The notes: generated from the sequence alone by a model not told the origin. Numbered from the stretch's first letter, positions 24,720-33,246 are shown. The stretch is 33,246 nt of DNA from Candidatus Latescibacterota bacterium (GCA_011772205.1 WVZY01000075.1:1-33246), one strand, 5' to 3'. A program made the numbers and translations.

Positions 24720-25511
24720 GTGCCGGCAAAGCAGAAAAAGCTCCCCAAATCTGCCGGACCGCTCCAGGCAGCGCCGGATTCCAGTGGAAAACCATCTCCC
24801 AAGGACACGAAAAGAGCCGGGAGCTTTGTCGTCGGGCTGAGCTGTATCAGCGTCTTGCTCTCGATCATCATTGCTTTCAAGGTTCTAACGCCCCTTCTTC
24901 TCACCCTGCCCATCTTTCCCTTCTTTCTGAGCGCATTGAGGCGGCAGAGGCGCCGGGAAGCCGTCGATCTCACCATGCGCTGGGCGGCCACTATTTTTAT
25001 TTGCTCCGTGTTGGCCGGAGGCTTTGTCCCTGGACGTGCGGAGAGAAGTTTTCTGTTTGCCAGCCGATCGGCGGATGCTTTTGAAGAATGGATTGGCTCG
25101 GTGGAGGGCGCTCCACCGGCTGATTTCGGCTATCTCCTCGGAGGAGGATTGATCTTCCTGGCTGCAGCTTTGCCCTCCGGTGGTGCGCTGGGATTCATTA
25201 TCGGCTCGATTGCTCTCGCAAGCTCCGGTTACGGTGCTGCATACGCCTTCCGGCACGGGGATAACATTTTTCACATCGTCCTCATAGCGCTGCCGCCCTG
25301 GCAATGGAGCCTGTTCATCGGGTGCCTCTTTCTCCTCGTACCAGTGGTGCTGGTCGTCAACCGCTTCTATCCCAGCGGAGAATCGAAGCGTGCGGAAGAT
25401 GTCCGCTTTTATGCTTACGTGGGTGCAGGTTTTTATGTGCTGAGCTTCATCCTCAGATTAGCGACAGCTGGCTTATGGAAAACCATCACAGAACGTTGGA
25501 CAGTGTTCTGA
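24720..25511 (+). CDS. Membrane protein of unknown function
   Basis: A 263-residue protein starting at GTG 24720 (AGGAGGA five bases upstream); upstream in-frame codons from 24675 are Cys/Arg-rich and lack a binding site. Residues 1-33 are a Lys/Pro/Ser-rich cytosolic tail. Membrane spans lie near 35-72 (two), 87-103, 138-172 (Gly/Ala-rich, two), 183-213 and 231-250. The strongly basic loop RRQRRRE (about 74-80) fits the inside-positive rule. I recognise no family. It is convergent with nrdJ; the 118-base gap contains only a GC palindrome, without a T-run. Confidence 0.7.
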   Translation: MPAKQKKLPKSAGPLQAAPDSSGKPSPKDTKRAGSFVVGLSCISVLLSIIIAFKVLTPLLLTLPIFPFFLSALRRQRRREAVDLTMRWAATIFICSVLAGGFVPGRAERSFLFASRSADAFEEWIGSVEGAPPADFGYLLGGGLIFLAAALPSGGALGFIIGSIALASSGYGAAYAFRHGDNIFHIVLIALPPWQWSLFIGCLFLLVPVVLVVNRFYPSGESKRAEDVRFYAYVGAGFYVLSFILRLATAGLWKTITERWTVF

Positions 25512-25629
25512 ATGCCATCAATGCAATTATGCTATCAGGGAAATCTTGCGGAGAATGAAGGACACGCTCAGGGGCGGCGCCGCTCGCACAAGCTTCCAAA
25601 TGGCATGGGAGACTGCTTTTCTGGATCGC

Positions 25630-27876
25630 TTATCCGCATTTCGAATAGCCGCACATACGACAGAGTACGCATCCGCTTTCGTATTCCAAGGTGCTGCCGC
25701 ATTCGGGACACAGCCCGGCGAGGCGATTAACAAGCGACTCTTCTTCGAATGAAAGCGAATCTTTATCGTAGAGGTTCCTCTCCTGCAAGTAGCTCTCCAA
25801 AGCCTTGCTGATCGCATCGGCGCAGGAAAGCACCATCACCCCATTGTCCCATGCAGGAGATGGGCAACGGACACCACGGAGCTGCTTTACGATCGATTTT
25901 GCATCGATACCCGCCCTGAAGGAAAGGGACACCAACCGGCCGATCGCCTCGGTTTGCGAAGCGGCGCATCCACCCGCCTTACCGATTTGTGCGAACAGCT
26001 CGAAAGGCCCTCTCTCGTCTTCGTTGATCGTTACGTATAGATTTCCGCATCCCGTGCTGATTTTCCTCGTGCTGCCACTGACGACGGCCGGCCGACCTCT
26101 CGGCTTCCGGAAGGTTTCCGCTTCAGCGCGGTTGACCTTGCCGATGTTCAAGACTTGAGCTTCCCTGCTCCCATCCCTGTAAATCGTCACGCCTTTGCAA
26201 CCCAATTCATGTGCAAGGATGTATACTTTCTCCACATCCTCAGGCGCAGCATCTCTAGGGAAGTTGACCGTTTTCGATACGGCGTTGTCTGTGTGCTTTT
26301 GGGCGGCCGCCTGGATGCGCACGTGTGCCTCAGGGGAGGTGTCGTGTGCAGTTTTGAAGATGGATCTCCAACGTTCCGGCACCTCGTCCATATTCTGCAC
26401 ACCGCCTTCCTTGGCGATCTTTTTCATCAGTTCTTCGCTGTAGAAGCCTTCCGCTTGGGCGATTTCTTTGAAAAGCCCGTTCACCTCGACGAGCTCATCG
26501 TTGTCCATCACGTTTCGGATGTATGCAATGGCAAAAATCGGTTCGACACCGCTGGACGCGTTTGCAATGATGCTGATCGTGCCTGTGGGCGCGACGGTCG
26601 TGGTTGTGGCGTTCCGTAGCGGGACACTTCCATTCTTATCGTATTTGCTGCCCCGAAAATTCGAGAAAGGACCGCGCTCTTCGGCTAGTTTCCGCGAGGC
26701 TTCCTTGCTCCTCTTGTCGACAAAGCCCATCAAATCTTCGGTGAGTGCGACCGCTTCATCCGAGTCGTAAGGGATGCCGAGGCGAATGAGCATATCAGCA
26801 AAACCCATGACACCGAGGCCGATTTTTCGGTTGCCCTTGGTCATGTCGTGGATCTTATGGAGTGGGTAGCGGTTCATATCGATGACATTATCGAGGAACC
26901 GCACAGATTCATCGACGATGCGCCCAAGCTTTTCGTAATCGATCGACCCCTCTCCGTATGAGCCAACCACAACTTTCCCCAGGTTGAGAGATCCCAGGTT
27001 GCAAGACTCGTAAGGCAGCAGTGGCTGCTCCCCGCATGGATTGGTGCTCTCGATCTCACCGAGAAGCGGCGTAGGATTGTCCTTATTGATGCGGTCGATA
27101 AAGATGATCCCGGGTTCCCCGTTTCGCCATGCACCCTCAACGATGATCTCGAAAACCTTCTTAGCGGAAAGTCGATCAACAACCTGCTTAGTGTGCGGAT
27201 TGATCAGCTCGTAGTCGCAATCTTTCAGAACCGCTTTCATGAAGGTCTCCGTAAGGGCTACGGAGATATTGAAATTGTTCAAACGGTCGTTTTCCTTTTT
27301 TGCATTGATAAATTCGAGAATGTCTGGGTGATCGACCCGGAGGATTGCCATATTCGCCCCGCGCCGCGTGCCTCCTTGCTTAACCGTTTCGGTGGCCGCG
27401 TCGAATACAGTCATAAAGGAGATGGGGCCGCTCGAAATCCCTTTAGTGCTCTTCACTACGTCGTTTTTTGGACGGATCCTGGAAAACGAAAAGCCCGTCC
27501 CGCCACCGCTTTTATGGATAAGGGCAGTGTTTTTAATCGCTTCGAAGATCGATTCCATCGAATCATCGATGGGTAGAACAAAGCAGGCGGAGAGCTGCTG
27601 GAGTTCCGCCCCGGCGTTCATCAAAGTCGGCGAGTTCGGCAGGAATTCACCGCTTGCCATCAAGCTGAGGAACCGTTCCTCCCACTTTTTCCGGTTCTCC
27701 TCGCTGTTGTTGTACAGCAACTCGGCATTAGAGATATTCCGCGATACCCGCACGAACATCTCTTCGGGCGTTTCGATGACTTTCCCGTTCGCGTCTTTTC
27801 TCAGGTACCGCTTTTCCAAGACCTTCAGAGCGTTTTTCGTGAGCTCTAGCTTTGTTGAGCCTGTAAACGCTTCCAT
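25630..27876 (-). CDS. nrdJ: Adenosylcobalamin-dependent (class II) ribonucleotide reductase
   Basis: A 748-residue enzyme making deoxyribonucleotides without oxygen, using coenzyme B12. Two ATGs stand side by side; the second (27876) is five bases from AGGAG, the first (27879) only two, so the second is preferred. Numbered from 27879: the redox pair is Cys99 (LSACFVLP) and Cys293 (ESCNLGSLNL), and the thiyl-radical Cys282 with Asn280 and Glu284 is in TNPCGEQPLL. The 282/293 spacing matches class II enzymes. SGGGTGFSFSRIR and KQGGTRRGANMAIL line the nucleotide site. The last 26 residues form a Cys-rich zinc-binding tail, CPECG then CGYSKCG, used for re-reduction. No B12 riboswitch is visible upstream. 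Confidence 0.96.
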   Translation of the reverse strand: MEAFTGSTKLELTKNALKVLEKRYLRKDANGKVIETPEEMFVRVSRNISNAELLYNNSEENRKKWEERFLSLMASGEFLPNSPTLMNAGAELQQLSACFVLPIDDSMESIFEAIKNTALIHKSGGGTGFSFSRIRPKNDVVKSTKGISSGPISFMTVFDAATETVKQGGTRRGANMAILRVDHPDILEFINAKKENDRLNNFNISVALTETFMKAVLKDCDYELINPHTKQVVDRLSAKKVFEIIVEGAWRNGEPGIIFIDRINKDNPTPLLGEIESTNPCGEQPLLPYESCNLGSLNLGKVVVGSYGEGSIDYEKLGRIVDESVRFLDNVIDMNRYPLHKIHDMTKGNRKIGLGVMGFADMLIRLGIPYDSDEAVALTEDLMGFVDKRSKEASRKLAEERGPFSNFRGSKYDKNGSVPLRNATTTTVAPTGTISIIANASSGVEPIFAIAYIRNVMDNDELVEVNGLFKEIAQAEGFYSEELMKKIAKEGGVQNMDEVPERWRSIFKTAHDTSPEAHVRIQAAAQKHTDNAVSKTVNFPRDAAPEDVEKVYILAHELGCKGVTIYRDGSREAQVLNIGKVNRAEAETFRKPRGRPAVVSGSTRKISTGCGNLYVTINEDERGPFELFAQIGKAGGCAASQTEAIGRLVSLSFRAGIDAKSIVKQLRGVRCPSPAWDNGVMVLSCADAISKALESYLQERNLYDKDSLSFEEESLVNRLAGLCPECGSTLEYESGCVLCRMCGYSKCG

Positions 27877-27986
27877 CATCTCTCCTTTTTCCCGAGCGGC
27901 TGAGATCCCAAAATATCAGGTTCGCCCAGGCTCGCTTTCATTTTGCATATGCAGAACTCTGCAACGCCAGGGAGATCCCCTCTAAT

Positions 27987-27992
27987 ATTATA
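27987..27992 (-). promoter_or_regulatory. -10 box of a probable nrdJ promoter
   Basis: On the minus strand this reads a perfect TATAAT, which would start nrdJ transcription near 27980 with a leader of about 100 bases. The matching -35 position is a poor CTCAAC-like sequence, so an activator may be needed. No NrdR-box pair was seen next to it. Confidence 0.4.
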
Positions 27993-28383
27993 CTAGATTT
28001 TGGGGGGAGGTTGAGTTTTTCATACCATATCTTGAGCTGTCAAGAAGGAAATCAAAATAATGCTTGATTGATATAATCCGTTATTTTCCTTCAGCTTACA
28101 GATCCGCTGTGGGAACTCCATTCTGGTCGACAAGCGTTTTCACGAGTCATGCCAACCTGCCGTGCCCAACGACTCCAAAATAGCAACTTGTTTACCAGCA
28201 ATAATTTAAGCTATTCTCGGCTGCACCGCAATATCTGTCAGCGTAACCCGCTCAAATAGAATGATTTTGACCTGATTCTTGCTTACAAGACTCCCTTTAT
28301 AGAAGGCTTTTTGTCCCACGTAGAAGATAACACCTGCGAGGAAGTTTTTCACGCCTCGCGATGAGCAGGAGACTGTCCGCTCG
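27993..28383. other. Long divergent intergenic region between nrdJ and the HD-GYP gene
   Basis: About 390 bases, with no tRNA or protein gene I can support. A short inverted repeat CTTGA-N4-TCAAG sits at 28031-28044 and a TATAAT on the plus strand at 28072-28077 without a clear -35. The rightward promoter listed next is the best candidate. Confidence 0.35.
28188..28217 (+). promoter_or_regulatory. Possible promoter for the HD-GYP gene
   Basis: TTGTTT (28188-28193), an 18-base spacer and TATTCT (28212-28217) point to the gene at 28384, leaving a leader of about 160 bases. Confidence 0.35.
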
Positions 28384-29922
28384 ATGCTGTACCTGAGAAT
28401 CGCGATCGGAACAGAGAAAGAAAGAATACTCAGCCTCACGGATGACCAATTCCCGTTGAGCATAGGAAGGGATAATAAGAACAAGCTGCCGATCGATAAC
28501 AGTGCTGTTTCGCGATATCACGCCGTCATCACCTCGCATAACGGTAACTTCTACCTCGAAGATCTCAACAGCACAAACGGTACCTTCTTGAACGGCAGGC
28601 AGATACTCAAAGATAGAATCAATCCCGGAGATGCAATAAGGATTGCGAATGTAGGCATTGCTGTTGAGGCCGAGCCAACAACTCTTAACGAAGCAGCGAG
28701 TCCACTCGAACTTGCCGTATCCATCGAAGAGGAAAAGCCTCCCAAGAAAGTAGACCTCACGGAAACACTCGCCATCGAGGATATAGGCCCGGAAAAACTG
28801 GAAGAACAACAAACCAAATCCCGAGTTGCGCTCCAAGTCCTTTACAAGGCAGACGCAGTTCTAAGAGACATCGAAGACATCAAGCTTCTTCTAGAAAATT
28901 TTATGGATTTGATCATGGAAGTCATTCCTGCATCCCGCGGATACATCTTTCTTTTGAATCGTGATACAGGAATGCCCGTTCCATACGTACGGCGATCGCT
29001 AGAACTCGCCGAAGAAGATACTGAGATCGTCGTAAGCAAAACGATCTTGAAAACAGCCGTCCAGAGAAAAGAGTCGATCCTTTCGAATGATGCGCTCGTG
29101 GATGAGCGCTTCATTCACTCGAGAAGCGTTGCCAGTCTCAAAGTCCGAAGTGCGATGTGCGTGCCAATCATCAGTCGTGATAAGGTGCTGGGGCTCATTT
29201 ACCTGGATTCGACGATTCAGTCGTTCCTATTTTCGCAGGAGGACCTGTCGCTCCTATCCGCCATGGCGATCAAAGCGGGTGTGACCATTGAAAATGCGCG
29301 CCTCTACGATGACCTGAGAACTTTATTCTACAACACGGTAGAAACGCTCATCCGGGCCCTTCAAGCCAGGGATCCATACACCAGCGGCCATTCAACACGA
29401 GTGAGCAGGTACTGCCTCCTGATCTCTGAGAAGCTGGGCATCAGCACGAAGGATAAACACTCGTTATATCTAGCCGCGATGCTGCATGACATCGGTAAGA
29501 TCGGTATCCCAGACGCCCTTCTCCAGCGCCGCGGAAAGCTTTCAAAAGACGAAATGGATATCATCCGGGAGCACCCGGCGCTCGGCGCTTCGATGATCCG
29601 TATGCTGGGAGAGATGCACCCGATCGTTCCTCTCATATTGCACCACCACGAAGCTTACGATGGAACGGGATATCCCGACGGTATCAAAGGCGATGAGATC
29701 CCAATAATATCCAGAATCATTGCAATAGCGGATACATATGACGCCATGACATCGGACAGGCCTTATCGAGAACGAAGAAAAAAATCTGAAGCTATTAAAG
29801 AGCTAAAGAGATGTTCGGGGACGAAATTGGATCCTAAGATTGTGGATGTGTTTTTGGAAGTGCTGGACGAGATCTCTTCGATGCAATCACGGGAACCTGT
29901 CGAAATGCTCACTCGAGACTGA
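28384..29922 (+). CDS. FHA-GAF-HD-GYP cyclic-di-GMP phosphodiesterase
   Basis: A 512-residue cytosolic signalling protein. Residues about 5-95 are an FHA phosphothreonine-binding domain (SIGRD, VSRYHAVI, LNSTNGTFLNG). A charged linker follows, then a GAF sensor domain about 150-310 (SRGYIFLLNR, VRSAMCVPI, LGLIYLDS). The HD-GYP domain spans about 315-500 and is complete: LHDIGKIGIPD with His368-Asp369, HHEAYDGTGYP at 421-431, and DTYDAMTSDRPYR. Such domains hydrolyse c-di-GMP. The FHA domain implies input from a Ser/Thr kinase, none of which is in the window. AGGAG lies 12 bases upstream of the start, a bit far. Its last 14 bases overlap the end of the convergent lipoprotein gene. Confidence 0.92.
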   Translation: MLYLRIAIGTEKERILSLTDDQFPLSIGRDNKNKLPIDNSAVSRYHAVITSHNGNFYLEDLNSTNGTFLNGRQILKDRINPGDAIRIANVGIAVEAEPTTLNEAASPLELAVSIEEEKPPKKVDLTETLAIEDIGPEKLEEQQTKSRVALQVLYKADAVLRDIEDIKLLLENFMDLIMEVIPASRGYIFLLNRDTGMPVPYVRRSLELAEEDTEIVVSKTILKTAVQRKESILSNDALVDERFIHSRSVASLKVRSAMCVPIISRDKVLGLIYLDSTIQSFLFSQEDLSLLSAMAIKAGVTIENARLYDDLRTLFYNTVETLIRALQARDPYTSGHSTRVSRYCLLISEKLGISTKDKHSLYLAAMLHDIGKIGIPDALLQRRGKLSKDEMDIIREHPALGASMIRMLGEMHPIVPLILHHHEAYDGTGYPDGIKGDEIPIISRIIAIADTYDAMTSDRPYRERRKKSEAIKELKRCSGTKLDPKIVDVFLEVLDEISSMQSREPVEMLTRD

Positions 29923-30760
29923 ACTCCGCAATAGAAACCGTCTTATCTTTTCCATATGTTGAACGCACGACAAATCTTACCTGTGTTGCATTCTGAATCG
30001 CTGAACCTATCTGAATCTTTTGTATGCCCGTCTCGTTTTCGAGCTTGAACTCTTTAACCTTCTTTCCGTCTGCATATAATATGCATTTGCTAGGACGACC
30101 ATCGTCGATCGTTTGAATCGACAGTATCCCCCGCTGAACCCCGAAAGGAGCCATGACTTCCAGGAATACCTCGTCCCGACCCTCGAGGGAAGAACTCCAG
30201 GCAGTCCTTGCACTGCCATCGAAGCACTTCCACATGGCGTGGTCAGGATTGGTTGGGGGAGAAGATGTTCCGTTCATTGCAATCCAGTCGTTTCTGAGCC
30301 TTGCGGCAAGCGTGAAGGTGTCATCCTGAATGAAGTCGCGGAACCGGCCGTTGCTCATCACTATTCGAATGTCCCACATCCCGTCTTCATCGATATCGAC
30401 GGGGTAGGCACTGTCGGGAGCAGCATCGGTAAAGTGCCAATGCCAGATGGGGGCCGTCTTCCCGCCAATCGATTTGAGGTAGATTGCACCACCGGAACTC
30501 GCCTTCTCAGACTTGTACACAACCACCTGTCCTGTTTCCCGCTCTCCCGTAGCGGGGAACGGCCGGAAGCTCGCCGTGAGGAAACCGGCCTTCTCCACGG
30601 CTTTTTTCAGCTCGAGCCGGTCTGGAAGGGACGCATCAGCCGTTTGCCGGACCGCAGTATCGCCGCCCGCCGGTGCTTCATCCGATTTTCCGCAGGAGAA
30701 CACCGACAGAGCCAGCGCAAAAGCGACCGACAGGATAATGCTGTTCAAGCGCACTCCCAT
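29909..30760 (-). CDS. Lipoprotein with a discoidin-like C-terminal domain
   Basis: A 283-residue protein starting at 30760 (GGAGGG five bases upstream) with lipobox V-F-S-C (Cys23). A Ser/Asp linker leads to an N-terminal part with strands and a D-I-D-E-D-G-M-W-D calcium-loop-like motif. The C-terminal 110 residues match the discoidin/NADase-type glycan-binding jelly-roll: FDGSARTAWSSS, VFLEVMAPFGVQRGILSIQT, CILYADGKKVKEF, and VRFVVRSTY near the end. It is probably an outer-membrane-anchored binding protein; the ligand is unknown. It is followed, convergently, by the HD-GYP gene with a 14-base overlap. Confidence 0.75.
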   Translation of the reverse strand: MGVRLNSIILSVAFALALSVFSCGKSDEAPAGGDTAVRQTADASLPDRLELKKAVEKAGFLTASFRPFPATGERETGQVVVYKSEKASSGGAIYLKSIGGKTAPIWHWHFTDAAPDSAYPVDIDEDGMWDIRIVMSNGRFRDFIQDDTFTLAARLRNDWIAMNGTSSPPTNPDHAMWKCFDGSARTAWSSSLEGRDEVFLEVMAPFGVQRGILSIQTIDDGRPSKCILYADGKKVKEFKLENETGIQKIQIGSAIQNATQVRFVVRSTYGKDKTVSIAEFSLE

Positions 30761-30830
30761 ATTCCCTCCATATCCTATAGGTCAGCATCGAAACCTGCGG
30801 ATTATGCTCGAATTTTAGGCCGGTGTCAAG

Positions 30831-30861
30831 CCTGGGTGAGGATCGAACCTGGGTAAGGACC
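30831..30861 (-). repeat. Short direct repeat between two lipoprotein genes
   Basis: CCTGGGTGAGGATC (30831-30844) and CCTGGGTAAGGACC (30848-30861) are a 12-of-14 direct repeat, 17 bases apart, in the spacer upstream of the discoidin-like gene. They may be operator half-sites, or chance. Confidence 0.4.
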
Positions 30862-30886
30862 ATATAGGGGCAATCAGCAGTACGAA

Positions 30887-32545
30887 CTACCTCCGGATAG
30901 AGGTGAGTGATCCCGTTTCTGTAAGGCCTGGCGGGACAACGACTTTTGAACTCGCATTGAACAGGAGTTCGACCACATTCATAAAGCACGTTCTACCGTC
31001 GCCCGTCAGATTCTTGGGATTTGCCGCGAATCCCCAAAGGAAGTTTTCGAGGGGATTGGCCAAATCTCCTTCGTTCTCACTGATCAGAGGATGGTAATTG
31101 GATCCCGCACTGCTTTTCGCGTGCGGTATCACACCAGCGGGCCACGTTGCGAGATCCATGTAAACGGACAGCCTGAAGACATCGAACGTATAGAGTTCCA
31201 GCAAGTTACCGGGAGTTTGCATGATGCTGTTGTAGATGGGATCACTCCAGTCGTTGACGAAAACCCACCGGTCGATGTCATCCTTCCTCTCCGTTTGTCC
31301 GATGAACAATCCGGCCTCCCTAAAATACGAATTCCCTCCCAATCCCAATCCTATAATCTGCGCCCCGCTGTACCTGAGCGCATCCAACCTTTCCGGTACG
31401 CCACCGGCCCAGGAAGCATCATCCCCCGTGTCAGTTCCAACAATGGCCAGCACAAAGCTGCTCATGTCGCTCGTCTCAAGGGAGGTGTACGGGACTATTT
31501 TTACGCCGCTTTCCCTTACTCTGGAGCCGCTCGCCTGGATCATTGACTGGTAATCGAGGGCGGTCGTCAGATCCAAGCCCGTAATGTATGCTATCAGCTG
31601 CACGACAAAGCGTGCCGGAGCGACATAACCGCTTGGGTTTAGCGGCCCATAAACTATTAAATCGCCCGTATATGCGGTGGGAGGCACGACAGCAACGACC
31701 TCCTCAGGTCCATCAACCAGGACGACGCACGCCACGTCCCCTATTTCGATATAGTTCCCCGGATAATCGAGGCTTGTTCCTCTGATCAAGATCGCTTCTC
31801 CTCTTGCAGCAGATCCTGGGAAGACAGACGTAATGGTGGGGGAGCCATAAACGTATACAAGTAGTGTTGGGCTGAAGGTACCCGTTGTATGCGGATTGAT
31901 GGGAGCCACACGGAAATAGTGCGGACCCCCATTTCTCGTGAGGGTGATCATCGTATCTGTAAGAGCGACATCGTACACGACATTTGAGAAATCCTCGGTC
32001 GTGCTCTCTTGAAGGTAATAGGCGGTCGCCGCCGGAACCCTGCGCCAGAACAAATTGAACACCTCCCCCTCGAGAAGATAGGTCGCGTCCGTACCGAAAC
32101 CAACGAGTCCGAACCAGAAAGCATCGATCGATGCATGTGTTTCTTGTCCGAGAAAAACATTTACATTCTCATCGACTCCGAAGTAGATCATCCGTTGCTG
32201 CTCGAACAGCTCCACGGTGACCTTTTTCCCAATGCCCGGTGTGGCGGCAATCGAAACAACAATAGAATCAGACTGATTGGATACCGGGACGCCCTTCACC
32301 GCATCTAAAGATCCTGTGGATCCCGGGTGATACACCCTAACCACGGCAGAATCAATAGCAGCAAGGCCACAGGAGATTTTATGCGCATTTGCAGATCGGA
32401 GTTCCCCTTCCCCGCTCGAGGGCAATCTGGAGAATTTAAGTGTAATGGTGCCTTTTTCATTTGGCAGGAGGGGTGCTTCCCGCCGAGAGCAGGCGGAAAT
32501 CCCAACGAGCACTACGAGTGTAAACATAACTATCTTTCTCATCAT
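30887..32545 (-). CDS. Lipoprotein with FN3-like, IPT/TIG and amidotransferase-like domains
   Basis: A 552-residue protein. The frame offers TTG-ATG-ATG; the first ATG (32545) is seven bases from GGAGG. The lipobox is I-S-A-C (Cys19). In order: a strand-rich N-terminal domain (about 30-150); an FN3-like domain (about 155-235: VFNLFWRRVPAATAYYLQ, HYFRVAPINP); an IPT/TIG domain (about 235-315: ITSVFPGSAARGEAILIRG); and an alpha/beta domain (about 320-535) resembling class I amidotransferase-like folds (FVLAIVGTD, AQIIGLGLGGNSYF, FLWGFAANPKNLT, GRTCFMNVVELLFN). The nucleophile elbow reads G-L-G-L-G-G, with no catalytic Cys. This suggests a binding or structural role; that is inference. It is second in an operon 22 bases behind the TPR gene. 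Confidence 0.8.
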   Translation of the reverse strand: MMRKIVMFTLVVLVGISACSRREAPLLPNEKGTITLKFSRLPSSGEGELRSANAHKISCGLAAIDSAVVRVYHPGSTGSLDAVKGVPVSNQSDSIVVSIAATPGIGKKVTVELFEQQRMIYFGVDENVNVFLGQETHASIDAFWFGLVGFGTDATYLLEGEVFNLFWRRVPAATAYYLQESTTEDFSNVVYDVALTDTMITLTRNGGPHYFRVAPINPHTTGTFSPTLLVYVYGSPTITSVFPGSAARGEAILIRGTSLDYPGNYIEIGDVACVVLVDGPEEVVAVVPPTAYTGDLIVYGPLNPSGYVAPARFVVQLIAYITGLDLTTALDYQSMIQASGSRVRESGVKIVPYTSLETSDMSSFVLAIVGTDTGDDASWAGGVPERLDALRYSGAQIIGLGLGGNSYFREAGLFIGQTERKDDIDRWVFVNDWSDPIYNSIMQTPGNLLELYTFDVFRLSVYMDLATWPAGVIPHAKSSAGSNYHPLISENEGDLANPLENFLWGFAANPKNLTGDGRTCFMNVVELLFNASSKVVVPPGLTETGSLTSIRR

Positions 32546-32567
32546 CAAATGACCTCCCTAAAGCCTC

Positions 32568-33206
32568 TCAATGGATAGTCACCCCGATCGTTAGAGTTCC
32601 CTTGTTGTTCTCATCCGAGGCATCGTCTTCTTTGCTGGCCGATGCGGCTGCAACCACGATGACCGCCCCACCGAGGATGGTGTAAAACCACCATTTTTTA
32701 AAAATCGACTTCTTTTCATCCTGAACGAGATCGGACTCTGGCTCCACGGCGCTTTCCGGCACGACTGCGGTTTCGATTTCGGTCGCTTGTTTCAAAAGCA
32801 TCGATGAGTATTGTGTTTTCGCCTCTTCGAACGCGTCGATCACTTCCTGCTTGAACAATCCCGTGTCGGGTCCTTCATAGCCCTCGGTCGAGTTCAAGAT
32901 TTTGAGAAACTGATCCCTTCCCTCTCCCGGAGAGCCCGATAGAACCAGAGAAGCGGCGAGAAACTCTCTTGCCTCGCGTTCCTCCGCAGGATCCAGACCC
33001 GGCCTTTTCAGGAAGTCTCGCAACGCTTCGACTGCTTCGGAGTATTTTCCCCGGAAGTAGTACGCGTACTCGATTTGTTTGAGGTCGTTCGAGGTTTCGG
33101 CGCTGACCGGCCTGGGTATCGCACAAGTTATTTGCACCGTCAGAAAACAGAACACGACCAACGGCGATAATAGCGCCGTTACTTTTCGGAATCGCTGCCG
33201 CATCAT
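32568..33206 (-). CDS. Exported TPR-like protein with C-terminal membrane anchor
   Basis: A 212-residue protein with an N-terminal signal (hydrophobic 10-28, cleavage near PVSA-ET). TPR-like helices at about 38-95 follow (LKQIEYAYYFRGKYSEAVEALRD, EEREAREFLAASLVLSG). An acidic linker (about 140-165) leads to a basic stretch KKSIFKKWWFYT and a membrane span, ILGGAVIVVAAASA. A short Asp-rich tail ends in a strand, GTLTIGVTIH. This arrangement (TPR, acidic linker, K-K-W-W-F anchor, tail) recurs in FCB-group candidate phyla, from general experience; the family is not named. Start 33206 has GGAGG upstream. It is the first gene of the leftward pair with the IPT lipoprotein, so the two products probably act together at the envelope. 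Confidence 0.7.
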   Translation of the reverse strand: MMRQRFRKVTALLSPLVVFCFLTVQITCAIPRPVSAETSNDLKQIEYAYYFRGKYSEAVEALRDFLKRPGLDPAEEREAREFLAASLVLSGSPGEGRDQFLKILNSTEGYEGPDTGLFKQEVIDAFEEAKTQYSSMLLKQATEIETAVVPESAVEPESDLVQDEKKSIFKKWWFYTILGGAVIVVAAASASKEDDASDENNKGTLTIGVTIH

Positions 33207-33246
33207 TCGAAGACCTCCGTTCGTTGAATTGTGTTGGGCGATATTT

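Noticed and set aside
27880-28200. Cobalamin riboswitch upstream of the B12-dependent reductase
   Set aside because: No B12-box core or extended stem could be found in the leader.
28297-28836. 179-codon minus-strand open frame over the HD-GYP gene start
   Set aside because: It is antisense to the FHA domain, whose motifs are unmistakable.

Overview
The window reads as a piece of chromosome from a Gram-negative (diderm), probably uncultivated bacterium. At least four lipobox lipoproteins, several Sec-signal proteins, a LolA-like protein and a PilY1-type adhesin imply an outer membrane. IspH implies the MEP isoprenoid route, and the class II (B12-dependent) ribonucleotide reductase fits an oxygen-limited or variable niche. 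The style of the secreted proteins (a TPR protein with a C-terminal Trp-rich membrane anchor, an IPT/TIG lipoprotein, PD40-propeller peptidases) recalls FCB-group or deltaproteobacteria-like candidate phyla, but nothing here fixes the lineage. Genes are well spaced, on both strands, with strong AGGAGG-type ribosome binding sites. TAG, TAA and TGA are all used as stops. I saw no tRNA, rRNA, CRISPR, transposase or phage gene.

Layout. Position 1-19 is the start of a gene leaving the left edge. 345-5812 is a rightward run of exported proteins: an unrecognised lipoprotein, a LolA-fold protein, then a PilY1-like adhesin with a small downstream partner and a clear terminator. 6087-6848 is an orphan membrane protein. 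7084-7776 is a secreted-protein gene interrupted by an in-frame TAG; its intact paralogue lies at 13915-14580. Between them are a DASS-family transporter and a nucleotide-sugar-epimerase-like SDR (leftward), then a small Hsp20-like protein and an S9 prolyl-oligopeptidase-family enzyme (rightward). 15037-18821 is an oligopeptide-type ABC importer (binding lipoprotein and two permeases, no ATPases in view).

18847-22566 holds mutM and, divergent from it, a two-gene radical-chemistry operon: a DUF1848 protein whose stop overlaps the start of a TIGR03960-type radical SAM protein. A cluster of 43-44 bp tandem repeats and inverted pieces follows (22575-22840); a diverged copy of the same composite repeat sits near the left end (151-220). 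Then come a DUF1579 protein, ispH, an orphan membrane protein, nrdJ, an FHA-GAF-HD-GYP signalling protein, and a leftward set of three envelope proteins: a discoidin-like lipoprotein, an IPT lipoprotein with an amidotransferase-like fold, and a TPR membrane protein.

How they fit together. Most of the window is envelope and peptide economy: surface adhesin, exported peptidase, peptide importer and several anchored lipoproteins. Core metabolic genes (mutM, ispH, nrdJ) are scattered singly. The least explained items are the DUF1848/TIGR03960 pair, the secreted paralogue pair with one amber-interrupted member, the composite extragenic repeat, and the lipoprotein with a cysteine-less amidotransferase-like domain.
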